From Nostoc carneum NIES-2107 (GTDB lineage Bacteria > Cyanobacteriota > Cyanobacteriia > Cyanobacteriales > Nostocaceae), in assembly GCA_002368155.1 (NCBI GenBank), contig AP018180.1, positions 1,302,001 through 1,366,000 of the forward strand: a stretch of 64,000 bases of DNA, written 5' to 3'. Below the pieces are notes generated by a model, which was not told where the DNA came from, did no database searches, and worked only from the letters and a program-made list of their open reading frames with translations. Position numbers and translations under genes: made by a program. Below, in pieces: positions 32,712 to 42,208 of the stretch (positions within the stretch are counted from its first letter, which is position 1; each line of letters opens with the position of its first letter).

Positions 32712-33758
32712 ATGACTAATACCGAAAATCATAAAAAAAGAGCTGTCCTCCGAGTCCGTCCTGGTCAGTTTGTAGTCACACCCGCTATTGAGAAAATAGC
32801 AATTCGGGCGTTACGTTATCTCACTTCAGGATTTGCTATTCATTTACGCGGGCCAGCTGGGACAGGTAAAACGACCTTAGCTATGCATTTAGCTAATTGT
32901 CTAGATAGACCAATCATGTTGATTTTCGGAGATGACGAATTTAAAAGTTCTGATTTAATCGGCAGCGAATCTGGCTATACACATAAAAAATTATTAGACA
33001 ATTACATTCACAACGTTCTGAAAGTTGAAGATGAACTCAAACAAAATTGGGTTGATTCTCGCTTAACATTAGCTTGTCGGGAAGGTTTAACCTTAGTCTA
33101 CGACGAGTTTAACCGTTCACGTCCAGAAGTAAATAACGTTTTACTATCTGCCTTAGAAGAAAAAATTCTCACTCTTCCGCCTAGCAGTAATCAGCCAGAA
33201 TATTTACACGTTCACCCCAAATTCCGGGCTATTTTTACCTCCAATCCAGAAGAATACTGTGGAGTTCACTCCACTCAAGATGCTTTGATGGATCGGTTAG
33301 TAACTATTAATATGCCGGAACCAGATGAGCAAACTCAGATTGAAATCTTAACTCATAAAACAGGTATTCATCGCGAATATGCACAGTTAATTGCACGCTT
33401 AGTAAAAGCATTCCGTGCGGCGACTGGTGCTGAAAAAACTTCTGGATTGCGGTCTTGTTTGATGGTTGCAAAAGTGTGTGCAGAACATGAAATTTTAGTC
33501 ACACCTGAAAATGCAGATTTTAGAGAAATTTGTGCAGATGTTTTATTTAATCGCACCAATTTATCTGCAAGTGATGCTACAACACTGTTTCTGGAATTGC
33601 TCAACCACGTACAAGTAAAACCAGTAGAGCCAGTTGATGATAGCGATCCCTATGATGTGGCAGAGGCCGAAATAGTTGGTGAAGCAGAACCACAAACAGA
33701 TGCGATCGCAGAACCAGTGACACTAGACGAAAGCTTATTAAGCGACCAACCCAACTAA
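32712..33758 (+). CDS. gvpN: Gas vesicle AAA+ ATPase GvpN
   Basis: 348 residues. MoxR/NorQ-like AAA+ fold: Walker A GPAGTGKT (47-54), Walker [13 protein letters not shown] (about 130-141), sensor 1 in [12 protein letters not shown], and the arginine region [15 protein letters not shown]. The last 45 residues are an acidic tail. GvpN is needed in many species for full-sized vesicles, probably remodelling assembling shells. ATG at 32712 without a strong Shine-Dalgarno; gvpJ follows 70 bases later on the same strand. Confidence 0.95.
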   Translation: MTNTENHKKRAVLRVRPGQFVVTPAIEKIAIRALRYLTSGFAIHLRGPAGTGKTTLAMHLANCLDRPIMLIFGDDEFKSSDLIGSESGYTHKKLLDNYIHNVLKVEDELKQNWVDSRLTLACREGLTLVYDEFNRSRPEVNNVLLSALEEKILTLPPSSNQPEYLHVHPKFRAIFTSNPEEYCGVHSTQDALMDRLVTINMPEPDEQTQIEILTHKTGIHREYAQLIARLVKAFRAATGAEKTSGLRSCLMVAKVCAEHEILVTPENADFREICADVLFNRTNLSASDATTLFLELLNHVQVKPVEPVDDSDPYDVAEAEIVGEAEPQTDAIAEPVTLDESLLSDQPN

Positions 33759-33828
33759 TGTTTTCCTCAAATAAAGCTTAGTACTCAATCAAGACTGTGG
33801 TTAATTTCATTCAAGAGTTTAATTCATC

Positions 33829-34272
33829 GTGACTACTACACCCATCCTGCCAACACGTTCTCAATCTAACTCCAGTCGAGCGATTACTACATCTACTCAA
33901 GGTTCTACCTTAGCAGATATTCTCGAGCGGGTTTTAGATAAAGGAATTGTGATTGCTGGTGATATTTCTGTATCTATCGCCTCTACCGAACTGCTGCATA
34001 TCCGTATCCGCTTATTAATTTCCTCCGTTGATAAAGCCAAAGAGTTGGGCATTAATTGGTGGGAAAATGACCCTTACCTCAGTAGCAAATCTCAACGTTT
34101 AGTTGAGGAAAACCAACAGCTTCAGCAGCGATTGGAAAGTTTAGAAGCACAGTTACGTTCGCTAACTGCTGCTAAGATAAACAACCCTGAGCTATTTCCA
34201 GTCAATGCTGAAGATAATGGCCAAAGCGATGCAGAAAATGTGCCATTGCCCATGAATCAGCCTAATGCATAG
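33829..34272 (+). CDS. gvpJ: Minor gas vesicle protein GvpJ
   Basis: 147 residues, starting with GTG. Residues about 25-85 are homologous to GvpA (TLADILERVLDKGIVIAGDI, then VSIASTELLHIRIRLLISSV). A coiled-coil-forming segment (QRLVEENQQLQQRLESLEAQ) and a polar tail follow. The N-terminal 24 residues are Ser/Thr-rich and extra. GvpJ is a GvpA-like minor component thought to act at nucleation. The neighbours fix its identity: gvpN upstream, gvpK downstream. Confidence 0.93.
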   Translation: MTTTPILPTRSQSNSSRAITTSTQGSTLADILERVLDKGIVIAGDISVSIASTELLHIRIRLLISSVDKAKELGINWWENDPYLSSKSQRLVEENQQLQQRLESLEAQLRSLTAAKINNPELFPVNAEDNGQSDAENVPLPMNQPNA

Positions 34273-34334
34273 GCTAAGTAGACTTACATCCCAACAATTC
34301 AAGCGCTGCAAAACAATTAACAAAAGGTGGCATC

Positions 34335-34817
34335 ATGGCAATGGTTTGCACTCCAGCTGAAAATTCCCACGATTTGCTAGCTACCAATTCTAAAGCTAAT
34401 AACCAAGCTGGCTTAGTTCCTTTACTCTTAACTGTAGTGGAACTAATCCGTCAGCTGATGGAAGCTCAAGTAATCCGACGGATGGAAGAGGAGTGCCTTA
34501 GTGAATCTGACTTAGAGCGAGCTGCAGAAAGTTTGCAAAAGTTAGAGGAACAAGTTTTAAATTTATGTCAGATTTTTGAGATTGATCCAGCAGATTTAAA
34601 TATCCATTTAGGAGAGCTTGGTAGTCTTTTACCTGCTGCTGGATCTTATTATCCCGGTGAAACTGGAAACACTCCGTCTGTACTAGAACTGTTAGACCGT
34701 CTATTAAACACCGGAGTTGTGGTAGATGGAGAACTAGATTTAGGCGTTGCTCAACTCAATTTAATTCACGCTAAATTGCGGTTAGTTTTAACCTCAAAAC
34801 CTTTAAATAGAAAGTAA
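34335..34817 (+). CDS. gvpK: Gas vesicle protein GvpK
   Basis: 160 residues. The GvpK core is visible: LVPLLLTVVELIRQLMEAQV, RRMEEECLSESDLERAAESL, then LCQIFEIDPADLNIHLGELG. A C-terminal part LLDRLLNTGVVVDGELDLGV resembles a GvpA-like (GvpS/J) motif, which is normal in cyanobacterial GvpK. The protein is essential for vesicle formation in several systems, with an undefined role in assembly. An AAAGGTGG ribosome site precedes the ATG; gvpF follows 6 bases after its stop, so translation is probably coupled. Confidence 0.93.
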   Translation: MAMVCTPAENSHDLLATNSKANNQAGLVPLLLTVVELIRQLMEAQVIRRMEEECLSESDLERAAESLQKLEEQVLNLCQIFEIDPADLNIHLGELGSLLPAAGSYYPGETGNTPSVLELLDRLLNTGVVVDGELDLGVAQLNLIHAKLRLVLTSKPLNRK

Positions 34818-34823
34818 TTTTTT

Positions 34824-35558
34824 ATGGATGCTGGTCTTTATTTGTACGGTATTTTTTCTGATCCAATTCCCTCGACAGCTAGCCTGAAAGGATTAGATTC
34901 CCAACCTGTTCATAGCCAAGTAATTGAAGGTTTTACCTTTTTATACTCAGATGCTAAACAAGAAAAATATTTAGCTTCACGGCGGAATTTAATCAGCCAT
35001 GAAAAAGTTTTAGAACAAGCAATGCAAGAGGGATTTCGGACTCTGCTACCTCTGCGGTTTGGATTAGTTGTGAAAAATTGGGAAACAGTAATTTCACAAC
35101 TAATCCAACCATGTGAGCGACAGTTGCGAGATTTGTTTCAAAAATTAGCAGGTAAACGCGAAGTCAGTGTCAAGATTTTGTGGGATACCAAAGCGGAATT
35201 ACAAGCAATGATGCAGTCTAATCCCGACTTGAAGCAAAAGCGCGACCAGATGGAAGGTAAAAATTTGAGTATGGAGGAAGTAATTGAAATTGGGCAGTTA
35301 ATTGAAAGTAATTTACAGCAGCGTAAAGCAGATGTAATTAAAACTTTCTTTGATGAACTCAAACCCTTGGCAGAAGAAGTTGTAGAAAGCGAACCGATGA
35401 TGGAAGAAATGATCTACAACGCTGCTTTTCTCATCCCTTGGGATCAGGAAGCTTTATTTAGCCAACGTGTGGAAGCTATAGACAAACAATTTGGCGATCG
35501 CTTACGTATTCGCTACAACAATTTTACTGCACCTTATACATTTGCTCAGATTTCTTAA
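34824..35558 (+). CDS. gvpF: Gas vesicle protein GvpF (GvpF/L family)
   Basis: 244 residues, the two-domain GvpF/L fold. Seen: N-terminal LYLYGIF, the conserved LPLRFGLVV segment near 75, a long helical part (FQKLAGKREVSVKILWDTKA), and the C-terminal VEAIDKQFGDRLRIRYNNFT. GvpF binds GvpA and is thought to help nucleate or stop uncontrolled aggregation on the gas side of the wall. It is coupled to gvpK (6 bases) and gvpG (15 bases to its ATG). Confidence 0.94.
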   Translation: MDAGLYLYGIFSDPIPSTASLKGLDSQPVHSQVIEGFTFLYSDAKQEKYLASRRNLISHEKVLEQAMQEGFRTLLPLRFGLVVKNWETVISQLIQPCERQLRDLFQKLAGKREVSVKILWDTKAELQAMMQSNPDLKQKRDQMEGKNLSMEEVIEIGQLIESNLQQRKADVIKTFFDELKPLAEEVVESEPMMEEMIYNAAFLIPWDQEALFSQRVEAIDKQFGDRLRIRYNNFTAPYTFAQIS

Positions 35559-35573
35559 TCGGAGGTGATGATT

Positions 35574-35963
35574 ATGCTTGGCAAAATTTTACTATTTCCT
35601 GTGATGGGGCCAATTAGTGGGCTGATGTGGATTGGCGAACAAATTCAAGAGCGTACTGAAACAGAATTTGACGCGCAGGAGAATTTACATAAACAATTAC
35701 TCAGCCTGCAACTTTCTTTTGATATTGGCGAAATTTCTGAAGAGGACTTTGAGGAGCAAGAAGAAGAACTTCTGCTGAGAATTCAAGCTTTGGAAGAAGA
35801 AAAAGCCCGTTTAGAAGCTGAATCTTTAGAAGAAGAGGAGGAAGAAGAAGAATTAGCGCCAACTTATTTCATTACTGAAGAGGAAGAAGATAAAGTACTG
35901 GCAGAAGTATTCCGGGGCAATAAAAAATATGAGGATAATGAAAATCTAGTATTATCGCCCTAA
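35574..35963 (+). CDS. gvpG: Gas vesicle protein GvpG
   Basis: 129 residues from the ATG at 35574, chosen because GGAGG ends 8 bases before it and MLGKILLFPVMGPISGLMWI matches GvpG starts; the frame opens 9 bases earlier. The N-terminal half has WIGEQIQERTETEFDAQ and QLSFDIGEISEEDFEEQEEE, while the C-terminal third is unusually acidic (a run of ten acidic residues near 90). GvpG is required for vesicle production and interacts with GvpF in other systems. Last plus-strand gene of the first block, ending at a terminator-like hairpin. Confidence 0.93.
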   Translation: MLGKILLFPVMGPISGLMWIGEQIQERTETEFDAQENLHKQLLSLQLSFDIGEISEEDFEEQEEELLLRIQALEEEKARLEAESLEEEEEEEELAPTYFITEEEEDKVLAEVFRGNKKYEDNENLVLSP

Positions 35964-36002
35964 AATTATTAGCCAATTACTTTTATAGATAATTAAATTA
36001 AA

Positions 36003-36020
36003 AACCCGCATTTGCGGGTT
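36003..36020 (-). terminator. Terminator between convergent gvpG and gvpV
   Basis: AACCCGCA/TGCGGGTT forms an 8-bp hairpin. On the minus strand it is followed by TTTTT, so it mainly ends the gvpV transcript; it may also slow plus-strand readthrough. Confidence 0.65.
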
Positions 36021-36074
36021 AATAATTTAATGTTACTAGTTCTAATATTAGCTAACTACTGAAAAATTTGAAGG

Positions 36075-36392
36075 TTAATATTCAATTTCAAAAGCTTGGT
36101 AATTGTTAGTTTCAAAAAAGATATTAGGACGCTTGGGTAAATTTGGATGTCTATGGTCAGATTGGCGTAATTTATTAATATTTTGTTCTGTTTCTGCTAT
36201 CTGGTCTTTTAGAGTATTCAAACGCTGTTTTAAAATGGTTGTGCGCTGTTCTATAAAATGTAATTCCTGCTTAATTCTTTGCTGTTCTGTTACAAGTTTA
36301 TAGAGTTCTAATTGACTAGAAGCTTCAGATTTACTACGAGGCATAGTAGTTACTTTAGGTCTAATTGTGCCGCGATTACGAAGATTTTTCAT
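36075..36392 (-). CDS. gvpV: Gas vesicle protein GvpV
   Basis: 105 residues. The basic N-terminus followed by TMPRSKSEASSQLELYKLVT and a coiled coil (about 35-80, ending LKDQIAETEQNINKLR) is the layout of cyanobacterial GvpV proteins. It is divergent from gvpW and convergent with gvpG, the only gvp gene on this strand. The role is unknown; a GvpV is found in many cyanobacterial and proteobacterial gas vesicle clusters. Identification rests on similarity of the core and position; I am fairly but not fully sure. Confidence 0.8.
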   Translation of the reverse strand: MKNLRNRGTIRPKVTTMPRSKSEASSQLELYKLVTEQQRIKQELHFIEQRTTILKQRLNTLKDQIAETEQNINKLRQSDHRHPNLPKRPNIFFETNNYQAFEIEY

Positions 36393-36485
36393 TTAATTTA
36401 CCTGAACAATTGATTGTATTATAACCAAGAAAATCGGATTGTAAAGGATAAAAATATATTTAATATTTCTTTAGTTTGTGTCAGT

Positions 36486-37223
36486 ATGAATGCACTAAAA
36501 ACAAATAAAAATCTCACTCAATTTGATTTGGTTACCAGCATGGAATCATTAAATATCTACACTTATGCTTTTTTTAAAACTCCCGATATTCCCTTACATT
36601 TACCAGAGGGTAATGCTGGTAAATTATTCTTGATTCATAGCTCTGGTATTTCAGCGGTTATTGAACCAGGAATATCTTTAGAATCAGTGCAAAATAACGA
36701 TGAACAAGTTATCAAAATGGTTTTAGCTCACGATCGCATTATTCGTGAGCTATTTCAACAAACCACTGTGTTACCTTTGCGTTTTGGTACTTCTTTTGCT
36801 TCTTCAGTTAGCTTGCTTAAACATATAGAATCTCATGCTGAAGAGTATCATGCAAAATTAGCTTATATTCAGCGGAAAACTGAATATAATTTAAAACTCC
36901 TACCTCGGATTTTTCAAGAACCTTTAAAATCCCCTGTAGGTGGAGGTAGAGATTATTTCTTAGCCAAAAAACAGCATTTTGAAAATCAAAAATTTTTCAT
37001 GATTGCACAGGCTGATGAAAAATCCAGCCTGATTAATCTCATCACCGAAATTTATCAATCTGCCGTGATTGTTCAAGATAAAGGCGAAGAACTTAGGGTT
37101 TACTTTTTAGTTGCCCATGAAGATAAACCTTTGTTTTTAGAACAATTTTTAACTTGGCAAGATGCTTGCCCCCGTTGGGATTTTTGCTTAGGAGAAGGAT
37201 TACCTCCTTATCACTTTGTTTAA
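36486..37223 (+). CDS. gvpW: GvpF/L-family gas vesicle protein GvpW
   Basis: 245 residues from the ATG at 36486; a TTG at 36414 extends the frame and an ATG at 36540 (MESLNIYTYAFF) is the alternative start closest to the family's usual N-terminus. GvpF/L features: IYTYAFF, VLAHDRIIRELFQQTTVLPL, then RFGTSF, and a C-terminal half with SAVIVQDKGEELRVYFLVAH. GvpW is the second F/L-type protein in cyanobacterial clusters. Divergent from gvpV; the ArsA-like gene follows 37 bases after its stop on the same strand. Confidence 0.85.
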   Translation: MNALKTNKNLTQFDLVTSMESLNIYTYAFFKTPDIPLHLPEGNAGKLFLIHSSGISAVIEPGISLESVQNNDEQVIKMVLAHDRIIRELFQQTTVLPLRFGTSFASSVSLLKHIESHAEEYHAKLAYIQRKTEYNLKLLPRIFQEPLKSPVGGGRDYFLAKKQHFENQKFFMIAQADEKSSLINLITEIYQSAVIVQDKGEELRVYFLVAHEDKPLFLEQFLTWQDACPRWDFCLGEGLPPYHFV

Positions 37224-37260
37224 CTATTATTTACCAGCTTTGCTATAAATTTCTAGGTTT

Positions 37261-39168
37261 ATGATGAACCACTACGACTTACTTAATTTAGTCATGTTCA
37301 GCGGCAAAGGTGGGGTTGGTAAAACCACCATCTCTTGCAGTTTTGCACGTTATTGGGCTAAGAAATTTCCTCAAGAAAGAATTTTGTTACTTTCTACAGA
37401 TCCAGCACATTCTTTAGGCGATGTCTTACTTTCAGAGGTGAACGACACAGCTTTACCCTTAGCCGATTTGCCTAATTTGAGCGTGCAAGCATTAGATGCC
37501 CAAAAGCTGCTGTTGGAATTTAAAGCAAAGTATAGCCGTTTTTTAGAATTATTAGTTGAGAGAGGCAGTTTAGCAGACGGTGAAGACTTAGCGCCAGTTT
37601 GGGATTTAAATTGGCCGGGTTTAAACGAACTCATGGGTTTGCTAGAAATCCAACGCCTACTTTCAGAAAAGCAGGTGGATCGGGTAGTTCTTGATATGGC
37701 TCCTTCTGGGCATACATTAAATTTATTACGATTAAAAGATTTTTTAGATGTTATTTTAAATTCCTTTGAATTATTCCAAGAAAAGCATCGAGTGATTACC
37801 AAAAGCTTCACGGGTAATTACACAGAAGATGATGTTGATCGCTTCTTGGTTGAGATGAAGTTTCAATTAGCAGAAGGCAGACGCTTACTGCAAGATGAGA
37901 AATTTACTGGCTGTCTAGTAGTCGCAGTTTCAGAACCCATGTGTTTGTTAGAAACTGAGCGCTTTTTAGCTAGTTTAAAAGATTTAGAAGTTCCCTATGC
38001 AGGATTATTTGTCAATCGTTGTTTGACAGATGATGAATTAGAAACAGACCGTTATGCCGAACAGCAAAATTTGCTCAACAAATACTTACAGATAGCGCCT
38101 GAAAAACCTGTATTCATCGTACCTCAACAACAAGCACCTCCCTTAGGTAGTTTGTTGTTAGATAGTTTAGCTGCCCAAATTCAAATCATCGACCATGTTG
38201 AAATTGCACCACCACCAATAATTCAATGGCCAAATAAAATCTTGCCTAATTTTGCTGATTTTTTGGCTCAAGGATGTCAACTAATTATTGTGGGTGGTAA
38301 AGGAGGTGTAGGTAAAACCACAGTCGCAGCCGCTATAGCTTGGGCTTGTGCTCAGCATTATCCCCATAAAAAAATTCGAGTAATTTCTATAGATCCGGCT
38401 CATTCTTTAGGAGATGCTTTTGGGCAAACTTTAGGTCATGAGCCTGTAATGCTAACTGCGAATTTGAGCGGACAGGAAGTTGATGAAACTAAAGTTATCG
38501 ACAAATTCCGTTCAGATTATCTGTGGGAATTAGCAGATATGATTAGTGGGGAAGGCTCGCAAACAGATTCCACAGTGAATGTTGCTTACTTACCAGAAGC
38601 TTGGCGGCAGATTATGTCTCAAGCTTTACCTGGTATTGATGAGATATTATCTCTGGTCACTGTGATGGATTTATTAGATAGTAACCAAGCAGATTTAATT
38701 ATTTTAGATACAGCACCTACAGGCCATCTCCTGCGCTTTTTGGAAATGCCATCAGCTTTAGGAGATTGGTTAACCTGGATATTTAAGCTGTGGATGAAAT
38801 ATCAAAATGTTTTGGGTCATGTAGATGTAATTGGGCGGTTACGGGGTTTACGGCAACAAGTTGTACAGGCACAAAAGAAGTTAAAAAATCCCCGAGATAC
38901 ACAATTTATTGGTGTAATTCAGGCAGAAGCGGCAATTATTGCTGAACATATTAGATTAACAGAATCTTTGAAAAAGATGGGAGTTAATCAACCTTATGTG
39001 GTGCAAAATCGCTACAGTTCACAAGCGGAAATTGATGGCAGTTTGTTTCCCGAACAAACAATTATCCGCTTACCGAATTTACCACGTTCTGTAGAGCCGG
39101 TGGTGAGAGTTCAATGTGCAGCACATCTGTTATTTGAATTTGAAGAATTAATTGCCAATAACAGCTAA
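37261..39168 (+). CDS. Two-domain ArsA/Get3-like ATPase linked to the gas vesicle cluster
   Basis: 635 residues made of two homologous ArsA/TRC40 halves. Each has a deviant Walker A: SGKGGVGKTT at about 14-23 and GGKGGVGKTT at about 345-354. Each also has STDPAHSLGD or SIDPAHSLGD and an A-loop-like D(M/T)APSGHTL / TAPTGHLLRFLEMP. There is no cysteine-rich arsenite site, so arsenite export is unlikely. Get3-type proteins shield and deliver hydrophobic segments. It lies between gvpW and a Cdc48-like gene with short spacings, suggesting a role in handling the small hydrophobic GvpA subunits (inference). Confidence 0.85.
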   Translation: MMNHYDLLNLVMFSGKGGVGKTTISCSFARYWAKKFPQERILLLSTDPAHSLGDVLLSEVNDTALPLADLPNLSVQALDAQKLLLEFKAKYSRFLELLVERGSLADGEDLAPVWDLNWPGLNELMGLLEIQRLLSEKQVDRVVLDMAPSGHTLNLLRLKDFLDVILNSFELFQEKHRVITKSFTGNYTEDDVDRFLVEMKFQLAEGRRLLQDEKFTGCLVVAVSEPMCLLETERFLASLKDLEVPYAGLFVNRCLTDDELETDRYAEQQNLLNKYLQIAPEKPVFIVPQQQAPPLGSLLLDSLAAQIQIIDHVEIAPPPIIQWPNKILPNFADFLAQGCQLIIVGGKGGVGKTTVAAAIAWACAQHYPHKKIRVISIDPAHSLGDAFGQTLGHEPVMLTANLSGQEVDETKVIDKFRSDYLWELADMISGEGSQTDSTVNVAYLPEAWRQIMSQALPGIDEILSLVTVMDLLDSNQADLIILDTAPTGHLLRFLEMPSALGDWLTWIFKLWMKYQNVLGHVDVIGRLRGLRQQVVQAQKKLKNPRDTQFIGVIQAEAAIIAEHIRLTESLKKMGVNQPYVVQNRYSSQAEIDGSLFPEQTIIRLPNLPRSVEPVVRVQCAAHLLFEFEELIANNS

Positions 39169-39216
39169 ATGCTAGAAAAAATTGGGATTTTTTAAGTCAA
39201 CTATCTGAGGTATTTT

Positions 39217-41079
39217 ATGAGTGAGTTATTTAAGGGATTTGAGCAATTCTTAGAGTTAGTAAAAACTCTAGAAGAAAAAGTAGAAAAGGGCGAGATTAAA
39301 ACAGATGTGCAAATAAACTCTCGTCCGATGAGCAGTATTCCTCGTTATGGGAATGTGCCACGCCCCAATAATATGGCGAATGATGTTGGTACTAGTCGCT
39401 TCCGCACTCAACCTCCGGCTAATTCTGGTGGTGGTGGTAGCAGTGGCGGTGGCGGTAATGGCGGAAGTTCTGAATCTGTGATTCCACCTGATGCACCTTC
39501 AGGTTATAGCCTCAAAGATGTGGGTGGATTGAGTGAAGTTCTCAAAGAACTCAAAGAACTGATTGCTATTCCTTTAAAACGTCCCGATTTATTAGCAAAG
39601 CTGGGCCTAGAACCTACCAGGGGTGTATTGTTAGTTGGGCCTCCGGGGACAGGTAAAACTCTCACCGCCCGCGCCTTAGCTGAAGAACTCGGTGTTAACT
39701 ATATCGCCCTCGTTGGGCCAGAAGTCATCAGTAAATATTACGGTGAAGCCGAGCAAAGACTACGGGGAATTTTTGAGAAAGCTGCTAAAAATGCTCCCTG
39801 TATTATCTTTATTGATGAAATTGATAGTTTAGCTCCAGACCGTAGCGCTGTAGAAGGGGAAGTTGAAAAACGCCTGGTAGCGCAACTATTGAGTTTAATG
39901 GATGGTTTCTCCCACAGCCAAGGTGTAATTGTCCTAGCCGCGACAAATCGCCCCGACCATCTTGATCCAGCTTTACGCCGCCCAGGAAGATTTGACCGGG
40001 AAGTTCAGTTCCGCATTCCCGACTGTAACGGGCGTAAAGAGATTTTGCAAATTCTCACCCGCGCAATGCCTTTAGATGGGACAGTTGACCTGGATTTCAT
40101 TGCTGAAAGAGCAGTGGGATTTGTGGGGGCTGACTTAAAAGCTGTTTGTCAAAAAGCTGCTTATACTGCGTTACGTCGTCATGTTCCTTCGATTGAGGAA
40201 AAAGTTCCAGAAAATATGACTGTTAACCAGTCAGACTTTTTACAAGCCCTGAAGGAAATCAAACCTGCGGTACTGCGGAGTGTAGAAGTTGAAGTTCCCC
40301 ATATAGCTTGGGAAGATATCGGTGGTTTGGAATCAATTAAACAAACCCTGCGCGAATCAGTAGAGGGAGCGTTACTGTATCCAGAACTGTATCTGCAAAC
40401 CAAAGCCCTAGCGCCCAAAGGCATATTACTGTGGGGGCCTCCGGGGACTGGTAAAACCTTATTAGCCAAAGCTGTTGCTTCCCAAGCCAGAGCCAACTTT
40501 ATTGGTGTCAACGGCCCAGAATTACTTAGCCGTTGGGTAGGAGCCAGTGAACAAGCAGTACGGGAATTATTTGCCAAAGCCAGACAAGCAGACCCCTGCG
40601 TAGTATTCATTGATGAAATTGATACCTTAGCCCCAGCCAGAGGCAGCTACAATGGTGATTCTGGAGTAAGCGATCGCGTAGTTGGTCAATTACTCACTGA
40701 ATTAGATGGTTTACAAGTGGGAACTACTATCTTAGTAATTGGTGCCACCAATAGACCTGATGCTCTAGATCCAGCTTTATTACGTGCTGGACGCTTAGAT
40801 TTACAAATGAAAGTAGATCTACCAGATCTCAGCAGCCGTCTGTCAATCTTGAAAGTTCATAGCCAAGGCCGACCTCTGCAAGATGTGGATTTGGAATATT
40901 GGGCAGAGATGACCAAAGGCTGGAATGGTGCAGACTTAACATTGCTGTGTAATCAAGCGGCTGTAGAAGCAATTCGCCGTTTCCGTTCCCAAGGGCAAAC
41001 AGTACCCGCAGATATCAGAATCACTACTGATGATTTTAATTATGCTTATCAGGTTTTGACTGAGCAGCGGCCTGGATAG
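39217..41079 (+). CDS. Cdc48/p97-like double AAA+ ATPase linked to the gas vesicle cluster
   Basis: 620 residues. Two AAA domains: Walker A GPPGTGKT near 141-148 and 407-414, Walker B CIIFIDEIDSLAP and CVVFIDEIDTLAP, and arginine fingers in RRPGRFDRE and RAGRLDLQ. The usual p97 N-domain is replaced by a helical start (1-35) and a flexible Gly/Ser linker (about 70-90). Such enzymes pull apart or extract proteins. The gene begins 48 bases after the ArsA-like gene and looks co-transcribed with it, hence probably a partner in assembly or turnover of vesicle proteins (inference). Confidence 0.88.
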   Translation: MSELFKGFEQFLELVKTLEEKVEKGEIKTDVQINSRPMSSIPRYGNVPRPNNMANDVGTSRFRTQPPANSGGGGSSGGGGNGGSSESVIPPDAPSGYSLKDVGGLSEVLKELKELIAIPLKRPDLLAKLGLEPTRGVLLVGPPGTGKTLTARALAEELGVNYIALVGPEVISKYYGEAEQRLRGIFEKAAKNAPCIIFIDEIDSLAPDRSAVEGEVEKRLVAQLLSLMDGFSHSQGVIVLAATNRPDHLDPALRRPGRFDREVQFRIPDCNGRKEILQILTRAMPLDGTVDLDFIAERAVGFVGADLKAVCQKAAYTALRRHVPSIEEKVPENMTVNQSDFLQALKEIKPAVLRSVEVEVPHIAWEDIGGLESIKQTLRESVEGALLYPELYLQTKALAPKGILLWGPPGTGKTLLAKAVASQARANFIGVNGPELLSRWVGASEQAVRELFAKARQADPCVVFIDEIDTLAPARGSYNGDSGVSDRVVGQLLTELDGLQVGTTILVIGATNRPDALDPALLRAGRLDLQMKVDLPDLSSRLSILKVHSQGRPLQDVDLEYWAEMTKGWNGADLTLLCNQAAVEAIRRFRSQGQTVPADIRITTDDFNYAYQVLTEQRPG

Positions 41080-41084
41080 GGTTG

Positions 41085-41147
41085 GGGACTGGGGACTGGG
41101 GACTAGGGAATGGGGAATGGGGAATGGGGAATGGGGAATGGGGAGGG
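41085..41147. repeat. Heptamer repeats GGGGACT / GGGGAAT
   Basis: Three GGGGACT-type then five GGGGAAT units directly after the AAA+ gene stop; any frame across them is spurious. Confidence 0.85.
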
Positions 41148-41218
41148 GTTGAAAAATTGTTTCCCTTTTCCCTTTTTCCCTATCAAAGGGAGAAACTCAT
41201 TATTCTCCAAATAAGATT

Positions 41219-41344
41219 AGGACTTACGCAAGTAGTTTTGTCCAGGGTCAAATGTCAAGAGTCCAAAAAACCTAAATTTTGACCTTTGACTCTTGACTCT
41301 TGACTCTTATGCCAGAGGATTAGTGTACCAGTTGCGTAAGTCCT
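41219..41344. mobile_element. MITE-like element with AGGACTTACGCAA ends, 126 bp
   Basis: AGGACTTACGCAA at 41219 is complementary to TTGCGTAAGTCCT ending at 41344. The interior has TTGACTC heptamers. Non-coding. The end sequence is a familiar one in Nostocales spacers. Confidence 0.8.
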
Positions 41345-41492
41345 GAAGATTTTTGATTAACCGGGATAAACACCTCTTCAAGAAGACTCGCTTTTTCGGA
41401 AAAGTTCTGATTTTCTCTGTATTTATATTTAGTGAACTTGGCTTGCGGGTTCGATTTTATTCTTTGGTTATCGAATATCTTGTGGAGAATTT

Positions 41493-42032
41493 ATGAGTTT
41501 AATCAAAAAGCTAACGGTGGGATTTTTAACTGTTGGCGCATTAATGAATACAGTATTGCCTGCAATGGCTCGTCCGGCAACCTTGACGACTGACAGTAAT
41601 TTGCGAACTAGTGCATCTTTAACAGCCTCTGTAGAAGAAGTCTTACCATTGGGCAGTAATGTAGAGGTTTTAAACATTACCTATGGCGATGATGGCGATT
41701 ACTGGTACTATGTGCAGCCAACAGTGGAAGGAACAGCAAACGGTTGGATACGAGGAGATTTAGTTAAGTTTCAGCCAAGCAAGAAGCGTTATGCAACTAT
41801 AGTTGGGGAGCGTGGATATAAAATTAACGTGCGTTCCTCTCATAGCTTAAACAGCAAAGTGCTGCACAGTGCGCTGTCAGGTGATTTGGTGACAGTGGAA
41901 GATTCCTACCAAAATGCAGGTGAATATCGTTGGTATCGTGTCAAGTTCCCAAATAATGCGAGTGGTTGGGTAAGAGAAGACTTGCTATCGATATGGCCCC
42001 AAGGATGCATTATTACTTGTCCTGCACATTAG
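41493..42032 (+). CDS. Exported protein with two bacterial SH3 (SH3b) domains
   Basis: 179 residues. Signal peptide: KK charge, hydrophobic core VGFLTVGALMNTVLPAMA, then a cleavage site after AMA near residue 26. Two SH3b-like domains follow, about 28-90 (LRTSASLTASVEEVLPLGSN, then WIRGDLVKF) and 100-165 (INVRSSHSLNSKVLHSALSG, then WVREDLL). SH3b domains bind peptidoglycan or proteins in the periplasm. There is no catalytic domain. ATG start at 41493; the next gene on the strand begins 177 bases after its stop. Confidence 0.85.
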   Translation: MSLIKKLTVGFLTVGALMNTVLPAMARPATLTTDSNLRTSASLTASVEEVLPLGSNVEVLNITYGDDGDYWYYVQPTVEGTANGWIRGDLVKFQPSKKRYATIVGERGYKINVRSSHSLNSKVLHSALSGDLVTVEDSYQNAGEYRWYRVKFPNNASGWVREDLLSIWPQGCIITCPAH

Positions 42033-42208
42033 GCGATCGCATCACCAACCCACAACCAGCAATCCTCACAACTATATTTAATTCCCAATTCCCAGTCCCC
42101 AATCCCTAATCCCCAGTCCCCTTTTTAAGTTTTACGAAATGGCAATGACGAATCCTGGATCTATGAGTATTGATCGATCAATTACTACTCCTTTACTAAG
42201 GAGATACT

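Noticed and set aside
37261-39168. Arsenite-export ATPase (ArsA) for arsenic resistance
   Set aside because: No arsB, arsC or arsR nearby and no cysteine metalloid site seen; the context is the gas vesicle cluster.
41082-41282. 66-residue frame after the AAA+ gene
   Set aside because: Translation of GGGGAAT heptamers and part of a MITE.
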